Shown piece after piece: positions 63,171 through 64,000 of a stretch of DNA of 64,000 bases (positions within the stretch are counted from its first letter, which is position 1; each line of letters begins with the position of its first letter). The stretch spans positions 1 through 64,000 of the forward strand of contig DATNNM010000018.1 of the NCBI GenBank assembly GCA_035601835.1, written 5' to 3'. The notes under the pieces are model-generated. The model did no database searches. It worked only from the letters and a program-made list of their open reading frames with translations, and was not told the DNA's origin. Made by a program: the position numbers and the translations under genes. The stretch is from Candidatus Tumulicola sp. (lineage in GTDB: Bacteria > Vulcanimicrobiota > Vulcanimicrobiia > Eremiobacterales > Eremiobacteraceae).

Positions 63171-63710
63171 TTACCGTTTCGGTCGAAAAAGCGAATCGAC
63201 GGGAAGGCGGAAGCCGGGCAGGGCAGGATGCTCGAACCACTCACCCGCGTGCCATGTCTTTTCGCCGTGCACATCATGCGCTCTGACGAATCGACGCCGC
63301 AGATCGACCTCGACGACGACCTCGCAGCCCGCCGCCAGGTACACGCCGATCTTGTGCTCGACATCCGCACGCAAATCGCCCGGCGATAGAATTTCAACCG
63401 CCGCGTTCGGAGCGCAGCGCGGAAAATCGGTGCGGTCCTGTTCTTCTTGCGACAGTCGCGCGAATGCGAGAAAAGCGACGTCCGGTACCAAGGGCCGCGC
63501 GGCCTCGCCAGGCGGGGCGATTCGAAAATCCCACTCGCTGCCGACATAGCCGAGACCGCTACGCTCAGCCCAAGCGTCCAACGCGACGACGAACTTCGTC
63601 TGCGCGTATGCATGCGCCGTTCGCGGGCTCATCTTTTGGAGCGCGCGGCCACGCACCCATTCGGTGGCGGGCTTGGTTTCGGGAACGGTGATGTCGAGAA
63701 CTTTAGACAT
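63171..63710 (-). CDS. Uma2-family PD-(D/E)XK protein
   Basis: A 179-residue DUF820/Uma2 protein. LVPDVAFL, AAVEILSPGD and the K plus E/D triad in KIGVYLAAGCEVVVEVD form the PD-(D/E)XK nuclease-like core. Such proteins are common in cyanobacteria and other phyla in many copies, possibly as restriction or toxin-like nucleases. The cellular role is unproven. It lies between leuC and leuD, probably co-transcribed with leuC, 13 bases after its stop. Confidence 0.9.
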   Translation of the reverse strand: MSKVLDITVPETKPATEWVRGRALQKMSPRTAHAYAQTKFVVALDAWAERSGLGYVGSEWDFRIAPPGEAARPLVPDVAFLAFARLSQEEQDRTDFPRCAPNAAVEILSPGDLRADVEHKIGVYLAAGCEVVVEVDLRRRFVRAHDVHGEKTWHAGEWFEHPALPGFRLPVDSLFRPKR

Positions 63711-63723
63711 GCGCGTCTAGCGT

Positions 63724-64000
63724 TTAGGCGGGGATCGCCTCGCTGACCTGCTCGGGGCCGCAGATGTAGCCCATGATCGCTGACGATGCCGCGACGTACG
63801 GACCGGTGAGATACACTTCGCTCTTCACGTGGCCCATGCGGCCGCGGAAATTTCTGTTCGTCGTCGAGATGCAGCGCTCGCCGTCGCTGAGCACGCCCAT
63901 GTGTCCGCCGACGCACGGACCGCAGGTGGGCGTCGAGACCACGCAGCCGGCATCGATGAAGATCTCCGCCAATCCCTCGATGATGCACTGCTTGTAGACT
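63724..64000 (-). CDS. leuC: 3-isopropylmalate dehydratase large subunit (C-terminal part)
   Basis: The frame is open to the right edge and ends at 63724. It reads [17 protein letters not shown], then [20 protein letters not shown] and [12 protein letters not shown], the C-terminal 4Fe-4S ligand and substrate loops of Leu[16 protein letters not shown] is the end. The N-terminal part lies outside the window. It works with LeuD encoded at 61817. Confidence 0.95.
   Translation of the reverse strand, partial: VYKQCIIEGLAEIFIDAGCVVSTPTCGPCVGGHMGVLSDGERCISTTNRNFRGRMGHVKSEVYLTGPYVAASSAIMGYICGPEQVSEAIPA

Overview
The window is high-GC bacterial chromosome, densely packed with protein genes. It carries type IV pilus genes, a complete translation/isoprenoid/cell-envelope housekeeping cluster, archaeal-type ProS, and many membrane-embedded GT-C sugar transferases. 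Start codons are often GTG or TTG and stop/start overlaps are common. No rRNA, tRNA or CRISPR array was seen. The gene content suits a deep-branching, poorly cultivated phylum (for example Eremiobacterota/WPS-2, Armatimonadota or Chloroflexota-like). That assignment is only a guess, because no marker gene settles it.

Layout. 1-2515 (minus): end of a type IV pilus operon (pilT, a possible 22-residue membrane peptide, pilC, and the start of a further gene). 2610-14199 (minus): a surface-polysaccharide operon. It runs from glucose-1-phosphate cytidylyltransferase and CDP-glucose 4,6-dehydratase through a C-methyltransferase, formyltransferase, CmcI-like protein, DegT aminotransferase and GT2 to three GT-C proteins. 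14287-21900: a GT2, aroE, a YqeG phosphatase, glpX, a secreted CBM20 protein, and a plus-strand GT-C/GtrA/GT-C set. 21927-27529 (minus): a PAS-PAS-GGDEF diguanylate cyclase, two small envelope proteins, an Amj-type lipid II flippase and an M16 peptidase. 27535-38988 (minus): rpsB-tsf-pyrH-frr-(78 aa protein)-cdsA-dxr-rseP-ispG-GT39-proS-polysaccharide deacetylase. uppS, usual in this order, is absent. 39174-41591: a large secreted CARDB/DNRLRE-like protein. 41671-45721 (plus): a VOC remnant, an ExeA-like ATPase with a Pro-rich partner, an acyl-CoA synthetase and a DUF4760-like protein. 45726-47428 (minus): an ABC-2 exporter. 47640-57190: an ATP-grasp-like protein with a membrane protein, a class V aminotransferase, a CAP-domain protein, an oligopeptide-binding lipoprotein, acyl-CoA dehydrogenase, 3-hydroxybutyryl-CoA dehydrogenase, crotonase, and a second secreted protein sharing two modules with the 39174 protein. 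57223-64000: an O-methyltransferase, an RDD protein, a thiolase, leuB, leuD, an aquaporin, a Uma2 nuclease and the end of leuC.

The most striking non-gene signal is a set of short palindromic repeats in at least four sequence families. Most copies carry a GTAG (or GTGG) head followed by a hairpin, the layout of REP elements mobilised by RAYT transposases. They sit at gene ends. In several cases they supply the stop codon, in one case a C-terminal tail, and in one case the hydrophobic core of a signal peptide.

The best candidates for new biology are: the CDP-sugar operon that combines an aminotransferase, a sugar formyltransferase and a C-methyltransferase; a DegT gene whose conserved N-terminus has no normal start codon and lies in frame behind the upstream stop; the paired extracellular proteins with a shared uncharacterised module; the 78-residue protein in the uppS slot; and the repeat-derived coding segments.
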